A stretch of DNA of 64,000 nt from Rhizobium johnstonii 3841 (GTDB lineage: Bacteria > Pseudomonadota > Alphaproteobacteria > Rhizobiales > Rhizobiaceae). The notes under the pieces are model-generated. The model did not search any database, had not been told where the DNA came from, and was given only the letters and a program-made list of their open reading frames with translations. Numbering within the stretch: position 1 is the stretch's first letter; each line of letters starts with the position of its first letter. The stretch covers positions 2,361,501 to 2,425,500 of the forward strand of contig NC_008380.1 in assembly GCF_000009265.1 (NCBI RefSeq). Direction: 5' to 3'. Positions 1 through 11,262 of this stretch are shown piece by piece. The position numbers and the translations under genes are program-made.

Positions 1-609
<609 letters not shown>

Positions 610-634
610 TCGGACCTGATTTCCAACGGCTTGA

Positions 635-661
635 CCCGCGCCTTCCCGGCGCGGGTTTTTT
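635..661 (+). terminator. Rho-independent terminator of eno
   Basis: A perfect 8-bp GC stem (CCCGCGCC / GGCGCGGG, 635-642 and 648-655) with a 5-nt loop is followed at once by six T. It lies 26 bp after the enolase stop, so it separates eno from the ftsB-like gene. Confidence 0.9.
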
Positions 662-746
662 GTTGCCCGTTTTTTAGAGTCAACGAACGGTTAATCTCTG
701 CGCGCTAGATTGAATGAATTGGTAATGCGTTCAAGAGCATGCGTGT

Positions 747-1067
747 ATGTGGACAAAGCATCATAAGAAGAGAAAGATCGGTCGCTTCGTCATTCCGGCC
801 ATGACGGTCGCCTTCCTCTCCTATTTCGGTTATCATTGCATCCATGGCGATTACGGCCTGCGCGCGACGGAGACGTTCGAGCGTCAGCGTGTCGCCCGTG
901 AAAAAGAGCTTGCGGTCTTGAAGACGAAGCGCGAACATCTGGAAAACCAGGTCGCGCTTTTGAGTGACGGCTCGCTCGATAAGGATATGTTGGACGAAAA
1001 AGCGCGTTATCAGCTCAACATGTCGCGCGCGGACGAGATCGTCATATTCAACCATTATTCCAATTAA
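747..1067 (+). CDS. FtsB/DivIC-type septum formation initiator protein
   Basis: 106 residues. A basic N-terminus is followed by one membrane span (about residues 13-32) and a coiled coil rich in Glu, Lys and Leu (about 40-75), the bitopic layout of FtsB/DivIC proteins, which join FtsL and FtsQ in the divisome. In alphaproteobacteria this gene commonly sits between eno and the pyruvate dehydrogenase genes, as here. The start is the ATG 86 bp after the eno terminator. Function is inferred from topology and position, since this family is poorly conserved in sequence. Confidence 0.85.
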   Translation: MWTKHHKKRKIGRFVIPAMTVAFLSYFGYHCIHGDYGLRATETFERQRVAREKELAVLKTKREHLENQVALLSDGSLDKDMLDEKARYQLNMSRADEIVIFNHYSN

Positions 1068-1143
1068 CCGGAAACAAGTTAATTGGAATTTTCATTGTTT
1101 TTCCAATAATTTAGCGCCGAATACGAGCCATGCAATTATGGCA

Positions 1144-1172
1144 TTGCTGTGGTCATATTTCTTCCCTATGGT
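1144..1172 (+). promoter_or_regulatory. Candidate sigma70-type promoter of the pdh operon
   Basis: TTGCTG (1144-1149) and TATGGT (1167-1172) are 17 bp apart and lie 41 bp before the pdhA start codon, in an AT-richer gap after the ftsB-like gene. It is a reasonable housekeeping promoter by eye only. AGGGAGG at 1201-1207 is the pdhA ribosome-binding site. Confidence 0.4.
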
Positions 1173-1212
1173 ACGCGCCACCAAGAAACGACAAACCCAT
1201 AGGGAGGGTTGA

Positions 1213-2259
1213 ATGGCGCCGCGAAAGACCGCGACCGTTTCCAGCCGCAAAACTGCAGCAAAACCGGCAGCCAAAGCATCGAACGGAGGCCCGGTAGCCG
1301 ACTTCGATCGCAATGAAGAGCTCAAGGCCTATCGCGAGATGCTGCTGATCCGCCGCTTCGAGGAGAAGGCCGGCCAGCTTTACGGCATGGGCTTCATCGG
1401 CGGCTTTTGTCACCTCTACATCGGTCAGGAAGCTGTCGTCGTCGGCATGCAGATGGCGCAGAAGGATGGCGACCAGGTCATCACCGCCTATCGCGACCAC
1501 GGCCATATGCTGGCAACCGGCATGGAAGCGCGCGGCGTCATGGCGGAACTGACCGGGCGTCGCAGCGGCTATTCCCACGGCAAGGGCGGCTCGATGCACA
1601 TGTTCTCGAAAGAGAAGCATTTCTACGGCGGTCATGGCATCGTCGGCGCCCAGGTCTCGCTCGGAACGGGCCTTGCCTTCGCAAACCGCTACCGCGGCAA
1701 CGACAGCGTCTCCATCGCCTATTTCGGCGACGGCGCTGCCAACCAGGGCCAGGTCTACGAGAGCTTCAACATGGCTGCTCTCTGGAAGCTGCCGATCGTC
1801 TATATCGTCGAGAACAACCGGTACGCCATGGGCACCTCGACCGCCCGCGCCACCGCGCAGTCGAATTATTCGCTGCGCGGATCCGGCTTCGGCATCCCCG
1901 GCATTCAGGTCGACGGCATGGACGTCCGCGCCGTCAAGGCTGCGGCCGACGAGGCGCTCGAACATTGCCGTTCCGGCAAGGGCCCGATCATTCTCGAAAT
2001 GCTGACCTATCGTTATCGCGGTCACTCCATGTCCGACCCGGCGAAGTATCGCTCCAAGGACGAGGTGCAGAAGATGCGCTCCGAGCACGACCCGATCGAA
2101 CAGGTCAAGGCACGCCTCGTCGAAAAGGGCTGGGCTTCTGAAGACGATCTGAAGGCGATCGACAAGGATGTCCGCGACATCGTCGCCGACAGCGCCGACT
2201 TCGCCCAGGCCGATCCGGAGCCGGATGTATCCGAGCTCTATACCGACATTCTGCTCTAA
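1213..2259 (+). CDS. pdhA: Pyruvate dehydrogenase E1 component, alpha subunit
   Basis: 348 residues. With PdhB it decarboxylates pyruvate on thiamine diphosphate and passes the acetyl group to the lipoyl arm of E2. The thiamine-diphosphate motif is visible (GDGAANQGQ ... VENNRYAMGT), as is the phosphorylation-loop-like region YRYRGHSMSDPAKYRSKDE. The first ~30 residues are rich in Ala, Lys and Thr and look like a flexible tail before the fold. A strong AGGGAGG Shine-Dalgarno sits 5 nt before the ATG. First gene of the pdhABC operon; pdhB starts 15 bp downstream. Confidence 0.98.
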   Translation: MAPRKTATVSSRKTAAKPAAKASNGGPVADFDRNEELKAYREMLLIRRFEEKAGQLYGMGFIGGFCHLYIGQEAVVVGMQMAQKDGDQVITAYRDHGHMLATGMEARGVMAELTGRRSGYSHGKGGSMHMFSKEKHFYGGHGIVGAQVSLGTGLAFANRYRGNDSVSIAYFGDGAANQGQVYESFNMAALWKLPIVYIVENNRYAMGTSTARATAQSNYSLRGSGFGIPGIQVDGMDVRAVKAAADEALEHCRSGKGPIILEMLTYRYRGHSMSDPAKYRSKDEVQKMRSEHDPIEQVKARLVEKGWASEDDLKAIDKDVRDIVADSADFAQADPEPDVSELYTDILL

Positions 2260-2274
2260 TCGGGGAGGGAACCC

Positions 2275-3666
<1,392 letters not shown>

Positions 3667-3681
3667 GGGGAGGGTGTTTCG

Positions 3682-5037
3682 ATGCCGATCAATATCACGA
3701 TGCCCGCCCTCTCTCCGACCATGGAGGAAGGCAATCTTTCCAAATGGCTGGTCAAGGAAGGCGACAAGGTCAAATCTGGCGACGTCATCGCCGAGATCGA
3801 GACCGACAAGGCGACGATGGAAGTCGAAGCCGTCGATGAAGGCACGGTCGCCAAGCTCGTCGTTGCGGCCGGCACCGAAGGCGTCAAGGTCAATGCGCTG
3901 ATCGCGGTTCTCGCCGCCGATGGCGAGGACGTCGCTGCTGCCGCAAGCGCTGCGGGTTCCGCCGCCCCAGCGCCGAAGGCAGACGGTGCGGCCGCGCCGA
4001 AGGCCGAAGCTGCACCGGCTCCGGCGCAGTCCACTCCGGCTGCAGCGCCAGCACCCGCCGCCGCACCCGCATCGGTTTCGGCTGATGGCAACCGCACCTT
4101 CTCTTCGCCGCTTGCCCGCAGACTGGCCAAGGAAGCCGGTATCGATCTTTCGGCAGTCGCAGGCACCGGCCCGCACGGCCGCGTCGTCAAGAGCGACATT
4201 GAAGCCGCCGTTGCCGGTGGCGCCGCCAAGGCCGCAGCACCCGCCGCCGCTGCCTCCGCTCCGCAAGCCTCGGCGGCTCCGGCCGCCGCGCCGAAGGGCG
4301 CATCCGAAGAAGCCGTGCTCAAGCTCTTCGAGCCTGGTTCCTACGAGCTCGTGCCGCATGACGGCATGCGCAAGACGATCGCCAGGCGCCTGGTCGAATC
4401 CAAGCAGACGATCCCGCATTTCTACGTCAGCGTCGATTGCGAGCTCGATGCGCTGCTGGCGCTGCGCGCCCAACTGAACGATGCGGCTCCGCGCAAGGAC
4501 AACGCTCCGGCCTACAAGCTCTCGGTCAACGACATGGTCATCAAGGCCATGGCGCTGTCGCTGCGCGACGTTCCGGATGCCAACGTCTCCTGGACCGACA
4601 GCAACATGGTCAAGCACAAGCACGCCGATGTCGGCGTCGCCGTCTCGATCCCCGGCGGCCTGATCACCCCGATCATCCGCAAGGCCGAGGAAAAGACGCT
4701 GTCGACGATCTCCAACGAGATGCGCGATCTCGGCAAGCGGGCCAAGGACCGCAAGCTGAAGCCCGAGGAATATCAGGGCGGCACCAGCTCGGTCTCGAAC
4801 ATGGGCATGATGGGCGTGAAGAACTTCGCAGCCGTCGTCAACCCGCCGCATGCGACGATCCTCGCGGTCGGCGCCGGTGAACAGCGGGTCGTCGTCAAGA
4901 AGGGCGAAATGGCGATTGCCACCGTGATGTCAGTCACGCTCTCGACCGACCATCGCTGCGTCGACGGCGCGCTCGGCGCCGAGCTGCTCCAGGCCTTCAA
5001 GGGCTACATCGAAAACCCGATGGGCATGCTTGTCTGA
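3682..5037 (+). CDS. pdhC: Dihydrolipoamide acetyltransferase (E2) of pyruvate dehydrogenase
   Basis: 451 residues. Layout: one lipoyl domain (1-80, Lys43 in ETDKATMEV), an Ala/Pro linker, a peripheral subunit-binding domain (about 135-172, [15 protein letters not shown] ... [12 protein letters not shown]), a second Ala/Pro linker and the catalytic acetyltransferase domain (about 215-451) ending with the DHRCVDG active-site motif. E2 is the structural core of the complex and moves acetyl groups to coenzyme A. It follows pdhB by 15 bp with its own GGGGAGGG Shine-Dalgarno. Confidence 0.98.
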   Translation: MPINITMPALSPTMEEGNLSKWLVKEGDKVKSGDVIAEIETDKATMEVEAVDEGTVAKLVVAAGTEGVKVNALIAVLAADGEDVAAAASAAGSAAPAPKADGAAAPKAEAAPAPAQSTPAAAPAPAAAPASVSADGNRTFSSPLARRLAKEAGIDLSAVAGTGPHGRVVKSDIEAAVAGGAAKAAAPAAAASAPQASAAPAAAPKGASEEAVLKLFEPGSYELVPHDGMRKTIARRLVESKQTIPHFYVSVDCELDALLALRAQLNDAAPRKDNAPAYKLSVNDMVIKAMALSLRDVPDANVSWTDSNMVKHKHADVGVAVSIPGGLITPIIRKAEEKTLSTISNEMRDLGKRAKDRKLKPEEYQGGTSSVSNMGMMGVKNFAAVVNPPHATILAVGAGEQRVVVKKGEMAIATVMSVTLSTDHRCVDGALGAELLQAFKGYIENPMGMLV

Positions 5038-5055
5038 TAGCGGCACGAGGCGGAA

Positions 5056-5697
5056 ATGACCAAGACCGTTCTTTGCTATGGTGACTCGCTGACCTGGGGT
5101 TATGACGCCGAGACGATCGGCCGTCATGATTACAAGAATCGCTGGCCGAGCGTGCTTCAGGCAGCGCTCGGCGGTGACGCGCGTATCATCGCCGAAGGCT
5201 TGAACGGTCGCACCACCGCTTTCGACGACCATCTCGCCGATTGCGACCGCAACGGTGCGCGCATCCTGCCGACGATCCTGCAGACGCATGCGCCGCTCGA
5301 CCTCGTCATCCTTCTGCTCGGCACCAATGACATGAAGCCGGTCGTGGCAGGCTCGGCCTTTGCCGCATGCCAGGGCATCAGCCGGCTCGTGCGGCTGATC
5401 CGCAATCATGCCTGGCCCTTCGAATTCGATGGGCCGGAGATCCTGATCGTGGCGCCGCCGGCGATCCGCGCGACGGGCAATGTGCCCTTCGCCGCATCGT
5501 TTCCCGGCGGCATCGAGGAATCGTCAAAGCTAGCAACGCTTTATCGTGATCTTGCCGACGAACTCGGTTGTGGCTTTTTCGACGGCAATTCCGTCGCCAA
5601 GACCACACCGATCGACGGCATTCACCTCGATGCGGAGAATACGCGTGCGCTCGGCCGCGGGCTGGAATCGATCGTGCGGATGATGCTGGGGATCTGA
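5056..5697 (+). CDS. SGNH/GDSL-family hydrolase (arylesterase-like)
   Basis: 213 residues. Block I with the nucleophile is YGDSLTWGYD near the N-terminus, block III is LGTNDMK, and the C-terminal DGIHLDAENTRALG carries the Asp-x-x-His pair, so the catalytic Ser, Gly, Asn and His of SGNH esterases are all present. No signal peptide, so cytosolic. The natural ester is unknown. It starts 18 bp after pdhC and the next gene begins 2 bp after its stop, so it is probably co-transcribed inside the pdh-lpd operon although no metabolic link is evident. Confidence 0.88.
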   Translation: MTKTVLCYGDSLTWGYDAETIGRHDYKNRWPSVLQAALGGDARIIAEGLNGRTTAFDDHLADCDRNGARILPTILQTHAPLDLVILLLGTNDMKPVVAGSAFAACQGISRLVRLIRNHAWPFEFDGPEILIVAPPAIRATGNVPFAASFPGGIEESSKLATLYRDLADELGCGFFDGNSVAKTTPIDGIHLDAENTRALGRGLESIVRMMLGI

Positions 5698-5699
5698 GC

Positions 5700-6281
5700 A
5701 TGACCTCCTTCATCGCCCTCCGGCAGGCCTCACGGCGGGATGCCTCGGAGCTGGCGATTCTGGCGGATATCGCATCGCGCGGTTTTGCCTCCTGGCTCTG
5801 GTTTGCCGGCGTGGAAAACGGCGTGAGCGACACGCCGCTGGAGCGGGGGCGGCTGAAAATGGGCGAGGAGGAGGCTGTCGGCAGTTGGCGGGATGCCGTC
5901 ATTGCAGAGGCCTATGGCGAGGTCGCTGGTGTGGCGATTGGCCATGCGCTGGGTGAGGGGATAGGTGATATCGAGGCGACGATTCCGGCGACCGCACCGA
6001 TGGTTGCCTTGCAGAAGACGGTGGTCGGAAGTTGGTTCATTGGCAGTCTCGGCGTCTATCGCCACCTGCGGGGCATCGGCATCGGACGCAGGCTGCTGGA
6101 CGATCAGATCGAAAGGGCGGATAGCCGGCCCGTCAGCCTGATCACCGCCAGCGACAACGAAGCGGCTTTGTCGCTTTATGGAAGAAACGGATTCCTGGAG
6201 GCTGCGCGCGCCGATGCCGTGCCGCTCTTCGACAACAGCAAGAGACATGCGTGGGTGCTCATGACCCGCAGCGCAGCGTAA
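5700..6281 (+). CDS. GNAT-family N-acetyltransferase
   Basis: 193 residues from the ATG at 5700, two bases after the preceding stop; longer upstream reading is inside the SGNH gene and unlikely. Acetyl-CoA binding loop A appears as GVYRHLRGIGIGRRLLDD, followed by the typical LITASDNEAALSLYGRNGFLE segment. Acetylates an unknown small molecule or protein. It lies between the E2 and E3 genes of pyruvate dehydrogenase, so its substrate acetyl-CoA is the product of the surrounding operon; whether that is functional or chance is open. Confidence 0.85.
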   Translation: MTSFIALRQASRRDASELAILADIASRGFASWLWFAGVENGVSDTPLERGRLKMGEEEAVGSWRDAVIAEAYGEVAGVAIGHALGEGIGDIEATIPATAPMVALQKTVVGSWFIGSLGVYRHLRGIGIGRRLLDDQIERADSRPVSLITASDNEAALSLYGRNGFLEAARADAVPLFDNSKRHAWVLMTRSAA

Positions 6282-6297
6282 CAAAGGCAGGAAACAC

Positions 6298-7746
6298 ATG
6301 GCTGAATCCTACGACGTCATCATCATCGGCTCGGGTCCCGGCGGCTATGTCGCTGCCATCCGCGCCAGCCAGCTCGGCCTCAAGACTGCGATCGTCGAGC
6401 GCGAGCATATGGGCGGCATCTGCCTGAACTGGGGTTGCATCCCGACCAAGGCGCTGCTGCGCTCGGCCGAGGTGCTCGATCACGCCAATCACTTCAAGGA
6501 CTTCGGCCTCGTTCTCGAAGGCACGGTCAAGCCGGATGCCAAGGCCGTCGTCGGCCGCTCGCGCGCCGTCTCCGCCCGCCTGAACGCCGGCGTCGGCTTC
6601 CTGATGAAGAAGAACAAGATCGACATCATCTGGGGCGAAGCGAAGATCACCAAGCCCGGCGAGATCGTCGTCGGCAAGTCGTCGAAGCCGGTCGTCGAGC
6701 CGCAGCATCCGCTGCCGAAGAACGTCAAGAGCGGCGAGGGCACCTATACCGCCAAGCATATCATCATCGCCACCGGCGCCCGCCCGCGCGCTCTGCCCGG
6801 CATCGAGCCGGATGGCAAGCTGATCTGGACCTATTTCGAGGCGCTGAAGCCGGATCTTCTGCCGAAGTCGCTGATCGTCATGGGCTCGGGCGCGATCGGC
6901 ATCGAATTCGCCAGCTTCTATCGTTCGATGGGCGTCGACGTGACGGTCGTCGAAGTCATGCCGACCATCATGCCGGTCGAGGATGCCGAGATCACGGCGA
7001 TCGCCCGCAAGCAGCTTGAAAAGCGCGGCCTCAAGATCTTCACCAGCGCCAAGGTCTCGAAGGTCGACAAGGCCACGAACAGCGTTACCGCCCATGTCGA
7101 GACGGCCGATGGCAAGGTGCAGCAGATCACTGCCGACCGGCTGATTTCGGCCGTCGGTGTTCAGGGCAATATCGAAAACCTCGGTCTCGAGGCGCTCGGC
7201 GTCAAGACCGACCGCGGCTGCGTCGTCATCGACGGTTACGGCAAGACCAATGTCGCCGGCATCTATGCGATCGGCGATGTCGCCGGCCCGCCGATGCTGG
7301 CGCACAAGGCAGAGCATGAGGGCGTCGTCTGCGTCGAAAAGATCGCCGGCCTGCCGAATGTTCATCCCACAGACAAGGGCAAGGTCCCGGGCTGCACCTA
7401 TTGCAATCCGCAGGTCGCCTCCGTCGGCATCACCGAAGCCAAAGCCAAGGAGCAGGGCCGCGACATCCGCGTCGGCCGCTTCTCCTTCGCAGCGAACGGC
7501 AAGGCGATCGCGCTCGGCGAAGACCAGGGCATGGTGAAGGTGATCTTCGACAAGAAGACCGGCGAACTGCTCGGCGCCCACATGGTCGGCGCTGAAGTTA
7601 CCGAGCTCATCCAGGGCTTCGTCGTCGCGATGAATCTCGAGACGACCGAGGAAGAGCTGATGCACACGATCTTCCCGCATCCAACCGTGTCGGAATCGAT
7701 GAAGGAAGCGGTGCTCGATGCTTACGGCCGCGTGCTGAACGCTTGA
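6298..7746 (+). CDS. lpdA: Dihydrolipoamide dehydrogenase (E3)
   Basis: 482 residues. FAD-binding GSGPGGYVAAIRASQLG, redox-active disulfide CLNWGC (Cys42 and Cys47), NAD-binding GSGAIGIEFASF, and the C-terminal HPTVSESMKEA with the catalytic His-Glu. Reoxidises the dihydrolipoyl groups of E2 with NAD+. It carries an extra loop around residues 120-150 (KSSKPVVEPQHPLP region) between the FAD half-sites, which I recall from rhizobial Lpd proteins. Its place downstream of pdhABC assigns it to the pyruvate complex. Confidence 0.97.
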   Translation: MAESYDVIIIGSGPGGYVAAIRASQLGLKTAIVEREHMGGICLNWGCIPTKALLRSAEVLDHANHFKDFGLVLEGTVKPDAKAVVGRSRAVSARLNAGVGFLMKKNKIDIIWGEAKITKPGEIVVGKSSKPVVEPQHPLPKNVKSGEGTYTAKHIIIATGARPRALPGIEPDGKLIWTYFEALKPDLLPKSLIVMGSGAIGIEFASFYRSMGVDVTVVEVMPTIMPVEDAEITAIARKQLEKRGLKIFTSAKVSKVDKATNSVTAHVETADGKVQQITADRLISAVGVQGNIENLGLEALGVKTDRGCVVIDGYGKTNVAGIYAIGDVAGPPMLAHKAEHEGVVCVEKIAGLPNVHPTDKGKVPGCTYCNPQVASVGITEAKAKEQGRDIRVGRFSFAANGKAIALGEDQGMVKVIFDKKTGELLGAHMVGAEVTELIQGFVVAMNLETTEEELMHTIFPHPTVSESMKEAVLDAYGRVLNA

Positions 7747-7821
7747 TAATTTCCAATGCCGCCCTGTATCACGGGGTGGCAAAGCCATCCCGCGGGGTGG
7801 AAAACAAGAAAGGAAATCATC

Positions 7822-8076
7822 ATGTCTATGGAGACGCAGGCGTTGCTGGTGTTTTTGCTGATCGGCCTGGTTGCAGGCTTCCTCGCAAGCCTGGTCGTCG
7901 GTGGCGGCGGGCTGATAAGGTGCCTGCTGAGCGGCATCATCGGCGCCTTCGTCGGCGGCTATCTGTTCAGCGCGCTCGGCATTTCGCTGGGCATTGAAAA
8001 CGCGCTGGTGGTGCAGATCATCCACGCCACCGTCGGCGCCATTATCGTGGTTCTGATCGCGAGAGCGGTCGCTTGA
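7822..8076 (+). CDS. GlsB/YeaQ/YmgE-family small membrane protein
   Basis: 84 residues from the ATG at 7822, which has an AAAGGAAA Shine-Dalgarno 6 nt upstream; an earlier start would lack one. Three hydrophobic segments with glycine-rich turns (IGLVAGFLASLVVGGGG, IIGAFVGGYLFSALG, ATVGAIIVVLIARAV) are the pattern of the transglycosylase-associated protein family, inner-membrane proteins often linked to stress. The exact role is not known. The next gene encodes a relative. Confidence 0.8.
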   Translation: MSMETQALLVFLLIGLVAGFLASLVVGGGGLIRCLLSGIIGAFVGGYLFSALGISLGIENALVVQIIHATVGAIIVVLIARAVA

Positions 8077-8113
8077 AGAGCAACTGAGGGCCAACTTGAG
8101 GGTAGGGGAAGGC

Positions 8114-8362
8114 ATGGAAAGCGTCGGCTGGATTTCGGCAATCATCATCGGCGGGCTTGCAGGCTGGCTCGCCGGCAAGCTGATGGAAGCGCGATACGGG
8201 ATTTTCCTGAACATCGTGCTCGGCATCGTCGGCTCGGTCGTCGCAAGCGCCATCCTCGCGCAGTTTCACCTTGAGGTGGTCGGCGGGCGGCTCGGTTACT
8301 TCGTGACGGGTTTCCTCGGCGCCTGCTTGTTGATATTCCTTGCGCGGCTGGTGCGGCGCTAG
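8114..8362 (+). CDS. GlsB/YeaQ/YmgE-family small membrane protein, second copy
   Basis: 82 residues from the ATG at 8114 (GGGGAAGG Shine-Dalgarno at 8105-8112). Contains GWISAIIIGGLAGWLAGKLME, then GIFLNIVLGIVGSVVAS and GYFVTGFLGACLLIFLARLVRR: three membrane segments with the N-terminal GGLAGWLAGK signature of the family. The adjacent gene is a diverged paralogue. The role is probably envelope-related, with no defined reaction. Confidence 0.8.
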   Translation: MESVGWISAIIIGGLAGWLAGKLMEARYGIFLNIVLGIVGSVVASAILAQFHLEVVGGRLGYFVTGFLGACLLIFLARLVRR

Positions 8363-8408
8363 ATCCGATTGATTTGCCGCATAGGGGCGGTAGAAAGCTG
8401 AAACTGCA

Positions 8409-9380
8409 ATGGTGACGATCCTCGATACGATCAATCCCGACGCCAAGCGCGTGCGGCATCCCGAGAAGGCGCATCGGCCGGACACGGAAGTCATGCGCAA
8501 GCCGGACTGGATTCGCGTCAAGGCGCCGACCTCCAAGGGTTATGCCGAGACGCGCGCGATCGTGAAGGAGCACAAGCTCGTCACCGTCTGCGAGGAGGCC
8601 GGCTGCCCGAATATCGGCGAGTGCTGGGACAAGAAGCACGCGACCTTCATGATCATGGGCGAGATCTGTACCCGCGCCTGCGCCTTCTGCAATGTCGCCA
8701 CCGGCAAGCCGAATGCGCTCGACATGGCCGAGCCGGAGAATGTCGCCAAGGCGGTCAAGGAGATGGGCCTCAGCCACGTCGTCATCACCTCGGTCGACCG
8801 TGACGACCTGGAGGACGGCGGCGCCGAGCACTTCGAAAAGGTGATCTGGGCGATCCGTGCCGCCTCGCCGATGACGACGATCGAGATCCTGACGCCAGAC
8901 TTCCTGAAGAAGCCAGGGGCGCTGGAACGCGTCGTCGCCGCCAAGCCCGACGTCTTCAACCACAATATGGAAACGGTGCCCGGCAACTATCTGACGGTTC
9001 GCCCCGGCGCCCGCTACTTCCATTCCGTCCGCCTGCTGCAGCGGGTGAAGGAACTCGATCCGACGATGTTCACCAAATCGGGCATCATGGTCGGTCTCGG
9101 CGAAGAGCGAAACGAAGTGCTGCAGCTGATGGACGATCTGCGCACCGCCGATGTCGATTTCCTGACGATCGGCCAGTACCTGCAGCCGACCCGCAAGCAC
9201 CACAAGGTCGAAAGCTTCGTCACCCCAGACGAGTTCAAGTCCTACGAGACTGTCGCCTACAGCAAGGGCTTCCTGATGGTCGCCTCCAGCCCCCTGACCC
9301 GCTCCTCCCACCATGCCGGCGACGACTTTGCCCGGCTGAGAGCTGCGCGCGAGAAGAAGCTGTTGATGGCTGCCGAGTAA
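8409..9380 (+). CDS. lipA: Lipoyl synthase
   Basis: 323 residues. Radical-SAM enzyme inserting two sulfurs into octanoyl-protein to make lipoyl groups. Both iron-sulfur sites are visible: the auxiliary cluster [12 protein letters not shown] and the radical-[11 protein letters not shown]. The C-terminal [15 protein letters not shown] contains the RSS(Y/H) serine that ligates the auxiliary cluster. It serves the lipoyl domains of pdhB and pdhC in the same region. Starts at ATG 8409 after a small-protein pair, with only a weak Shine-Dalgarno. Confidence 0.98.
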
Positions 9381-9460
9381 GAGCCGGCACTTGCTTTTTG
9401 ATCGAACCGCGGCGATTTTCGCCGCAGTTCAGTTTGTCGGCAAACCTCGATCTTTACTCG

Positions 9461-9531
9461 ACGTCATCCTCGGCCTTGTGCCGAGGATCTGCTGCGCCGG
9501 TTGCAGATGCTCGGGACAAGCCCGAGCATGA
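9461..9531. repeat. Rhizobial palindromic intergenic repeat (RIME-like)
   Basis: Two palindromes in tandem: TCCTCGG ... CCGAGGA (9467-9473 / 9481-9487) and a perfect 9-bp ATGCTCGGG / CCCGAGCAT (9507-9515 / 9521-9529). The sequence type, in which tcctcgg...ccgagga is followed by ctcgggacaagcccgag, matches what I know of Rhizobium-specific intergenic mosaic elements. It fills most of the gap between lipA and the next gene and carries no ORF of its own. Confidence 0.7.
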
Positions 9532-9607
9532 CGAAAGAGGAATGGCCGATTTTATAAGCAGTCTGAGCCGCGGGGATTTTCGCAGCGTTTTCATGGGAGG
9601 TGCGGCC

Positions 9608-10147
9608 ATGCCCGTCGACGGAGCAATGCTCCGGCATGCCAAACGCATTCTGGTGATTGGCTGCCCCGGTGGTGGAAAGAGCGTGCTTGCACGGGCGCTG
9701 TCGACCTCGCTCGATCTTCCCTATATCTCGATGGATCGCGATTTCTATTGGCTTCCCGGCTGGAGGAAGCGAGATCGCAGCGACATCGATCGGCTGATAT
9801 TGGAGGTCGTGGCGCAGGAGAGGTGGATCATGGATGGAACTGGCCTCGGCTCGTTTCGTCTGCGCCTTCCGAGGGCGGATCTGGTGATCTGGCTCAGGCT
9901 TCCAAGAATGGCCTGCCTGTTGGGAGCGATCTCGCGCGCGATTCGGTATTTCGGTCGTAGCCGCCCTGAAATGCCCGAAGGCTGCCCGGAGCGGCTGACG
10001 TCCGACATGGTCGGCTATATCTGGAATTTCGAAAGGCGTGCCGCCCCGAAGATCGAGGCCGCATTGCATGAGTTCGGCCTTGCAAATTCCACCGTCATCA
10101 TAAGATCGCGCAAAGCAGCTAGCCGGTTCACCGCTCCTGGCGCTTAG
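9608..10147 (+). CDS. P-loop nucleotide kinase-like protein (FlaR/adenylate-kinase-like)
   Basis: 179 residues from the ATG at 9608, preceded by GGGAGG; the open frame reaches further up but through the repeat. Walker A is GCPGGGKS, then a YISMDRDFYWLPGW segment and an RLPR-ADLVIWLRLPR region resembling Walker B of small-molecule kinases and DNA-topology-modulation FlaR proteins. Substrate unknown. The next gene is a clear paralogue in the same order of motifs. Confidence 0.75.
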   Translation: MPVDGAMLRHAKRILVIGCPGGGKSVLARALSTSLDLPYISMDRDFYWLPGWRKRDRSDIDRLILEVVAQERWIMDGTGLGSFRLRLPRADLVIWLRLPRMACLLGAISRAIRYFGRSRPEMPEGCPERLTSDMVGYIWNFERRAAPKIEAALHEFGLANSTVIIRSRKAASRFTAPGA

Positions 10148-10189
10148 GAGCATGCCGGCGAAGCGCACGTCTGGCTCGAGGGGAGTTCC

Positions 10190-10786
10190 ATGATGGATCA
10201 CAAAGTAGAGCTGCCGCCGCGTCAGCAGCTCACCGATCTTAAAAAGGCTGCAGAGCATATCCGTGCAGCCCGCCGGATCCTCGTCATCGGTTGCTCGGGC
10301 GGCGGTAAATCGACGCTGTCGCTGAAGATCGCCAAGCGCTTCGGGCTTTCCTACATTTCGGTCGACCGCGACGTTTATTGGCTTCCAGGCTGGGTCACGC
10401 GCGACAGGGTCGAGCAGAGAAAGATCATCGCCAGCCGGATCCTCGAACAACGTTGGATCATGGACGGCACGAACCCGTCTTCCTTGGACATTCGGTTGCC
10501 GCGCACCGATTTCGTCGTCTGGGTCCGCATGCCGCGGCGTCTCTGTATCTCGGGGGCAATCAGCCGGTGGGCAAAATGGATCGGCCGCACTCGCCCTGAA
10601 ATGGCGCCGGGCTGTATCGAGAAGATCGATTTGGAATTCCTCCGCTTCATCTGGACCTTCGAGGAGAAATTCGCGCCGCGCCTCGTCGCGGGCATCGCGG
10701 CACATGGCCCCGAAGTGCCGGTTCTTCAACTAAAATCCCGCCGCCAGATGCGCGAGCTTCTTGATCTTCTCGGCCCGCCCGATTAA
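10190..10786 (+). CDS. P-loop nucleotide kinase-like protein, paralogue of upstream gene
   Basis: 198 residues. Walker A GCSGGGKS, then YISVDRDVYWLPGW and RLPRTDFVVWVRMPRR; it shares with the preceding gene the order and spacing of these motifs and an RTRPEM-like segment (RSRPEM upstream). The two genes are a tandem duplication, 42 bp apart. No neighbour suggests a substrate. GAGGGGAG provides the Shine-Dalgarno; ATG at 10190 or 10193 are both possible. Confidence 0.75.
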   Translation: MMDHKVELPPRQQLTDLKKAAEHIRAARRILVIGCSGGGKSTLSLKIAKRFGLSYISVDRDVYWLPGWVTRDRVEQRKIIASRILEQRWIMDGTNPSSLDIRLPRTDFVVWVRMPRRLCISGAISRWAKWIGRTRPEMAPGCIEKIDLEFLRFIWTFEEKFAPRLVAGIAAHGPEVPVLQLKSRRQMRELLDLLGPPD

Positions 10787-10795
10787 TTGCCGCTT

Positions 10796-11248
10796 ATGCC
10801 GCAATTCGAAACGCACCGTCCCGTCCCGCACACTCCCGAGCAGATGTTCGACCTCGTCGCCGATGTCGAGCGCTATCCGGAATTCCTGCCGCTCTGCGAA
10901 GCGCTCGCCATCAGGAGCCGCAAGGAGCGCGACGGCAAGATCCTGCTCGTCGCCGACATGACGGTCGGCTACAAGGCGATCCGCGAGACCTTCACGACAC
11001 AGGTGCTGCTGAACCGGGCCGAACACGTCATCGAGGTCAAATATATCGATGGCCCGTTCAAATATCTCGACAATCGCTGGCACTTTGCCGAGACGCCGTC
11101 TGGCGGCTGCACCGTCGATTTCTTCATCGATTACGAGTTCAAGAGCCGCATCCTGGGCGCGCTGATGGGCTCGATGTTCGATCGCGCCTTCCGCATGTTC
11201 ACCGAAGCCTTCGAGACGCGCGCAAACAGGATCTACACGCCGGTTTGA
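10796..11248 (+). CDS. Coq10/RatA-type START-domain protein (ubiquinone-binding)
   Basis: 150 residues from the ATG at 10796 (a TTG nine bases earlier is an alternative). MFDLVADVERYPEFLPLCEA and the C-terminal FKSRILGALMGSMFDRAFRMFTEAFETRA are characteristic of the Coq10/RatA polyketide-cyclase-like family. Bacterial and mitochondrial members bind ubiquinone and aid respiration; RatA of E. coli has been tied to ribosome association. The Coq10 role is more likely here. Confidence 0.87.
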   Translation: MPQFETHRPVPHTPEQMFDLVADVERYPEFLPLCEALAIRSRKERDGKILLVADMTVGYKAIRETFTTQVLLNRAEHVIEVKYIDGPFKYLDNRWHFAETPSGGCTVDFFIDYEFKSRILGALMGSMFDRAFRMFTEAFETRANRIYTPV

Positions 11249-11262
11249 TGGGCGAACCCGCG

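Noticed and set aside
6259..8253. 664-residue minus-strand open frame opposite lpdA
   Set aside because: Shadow of lpdA and neighbours; low-complexity Asp/His/Ala-rich composition and no domain.
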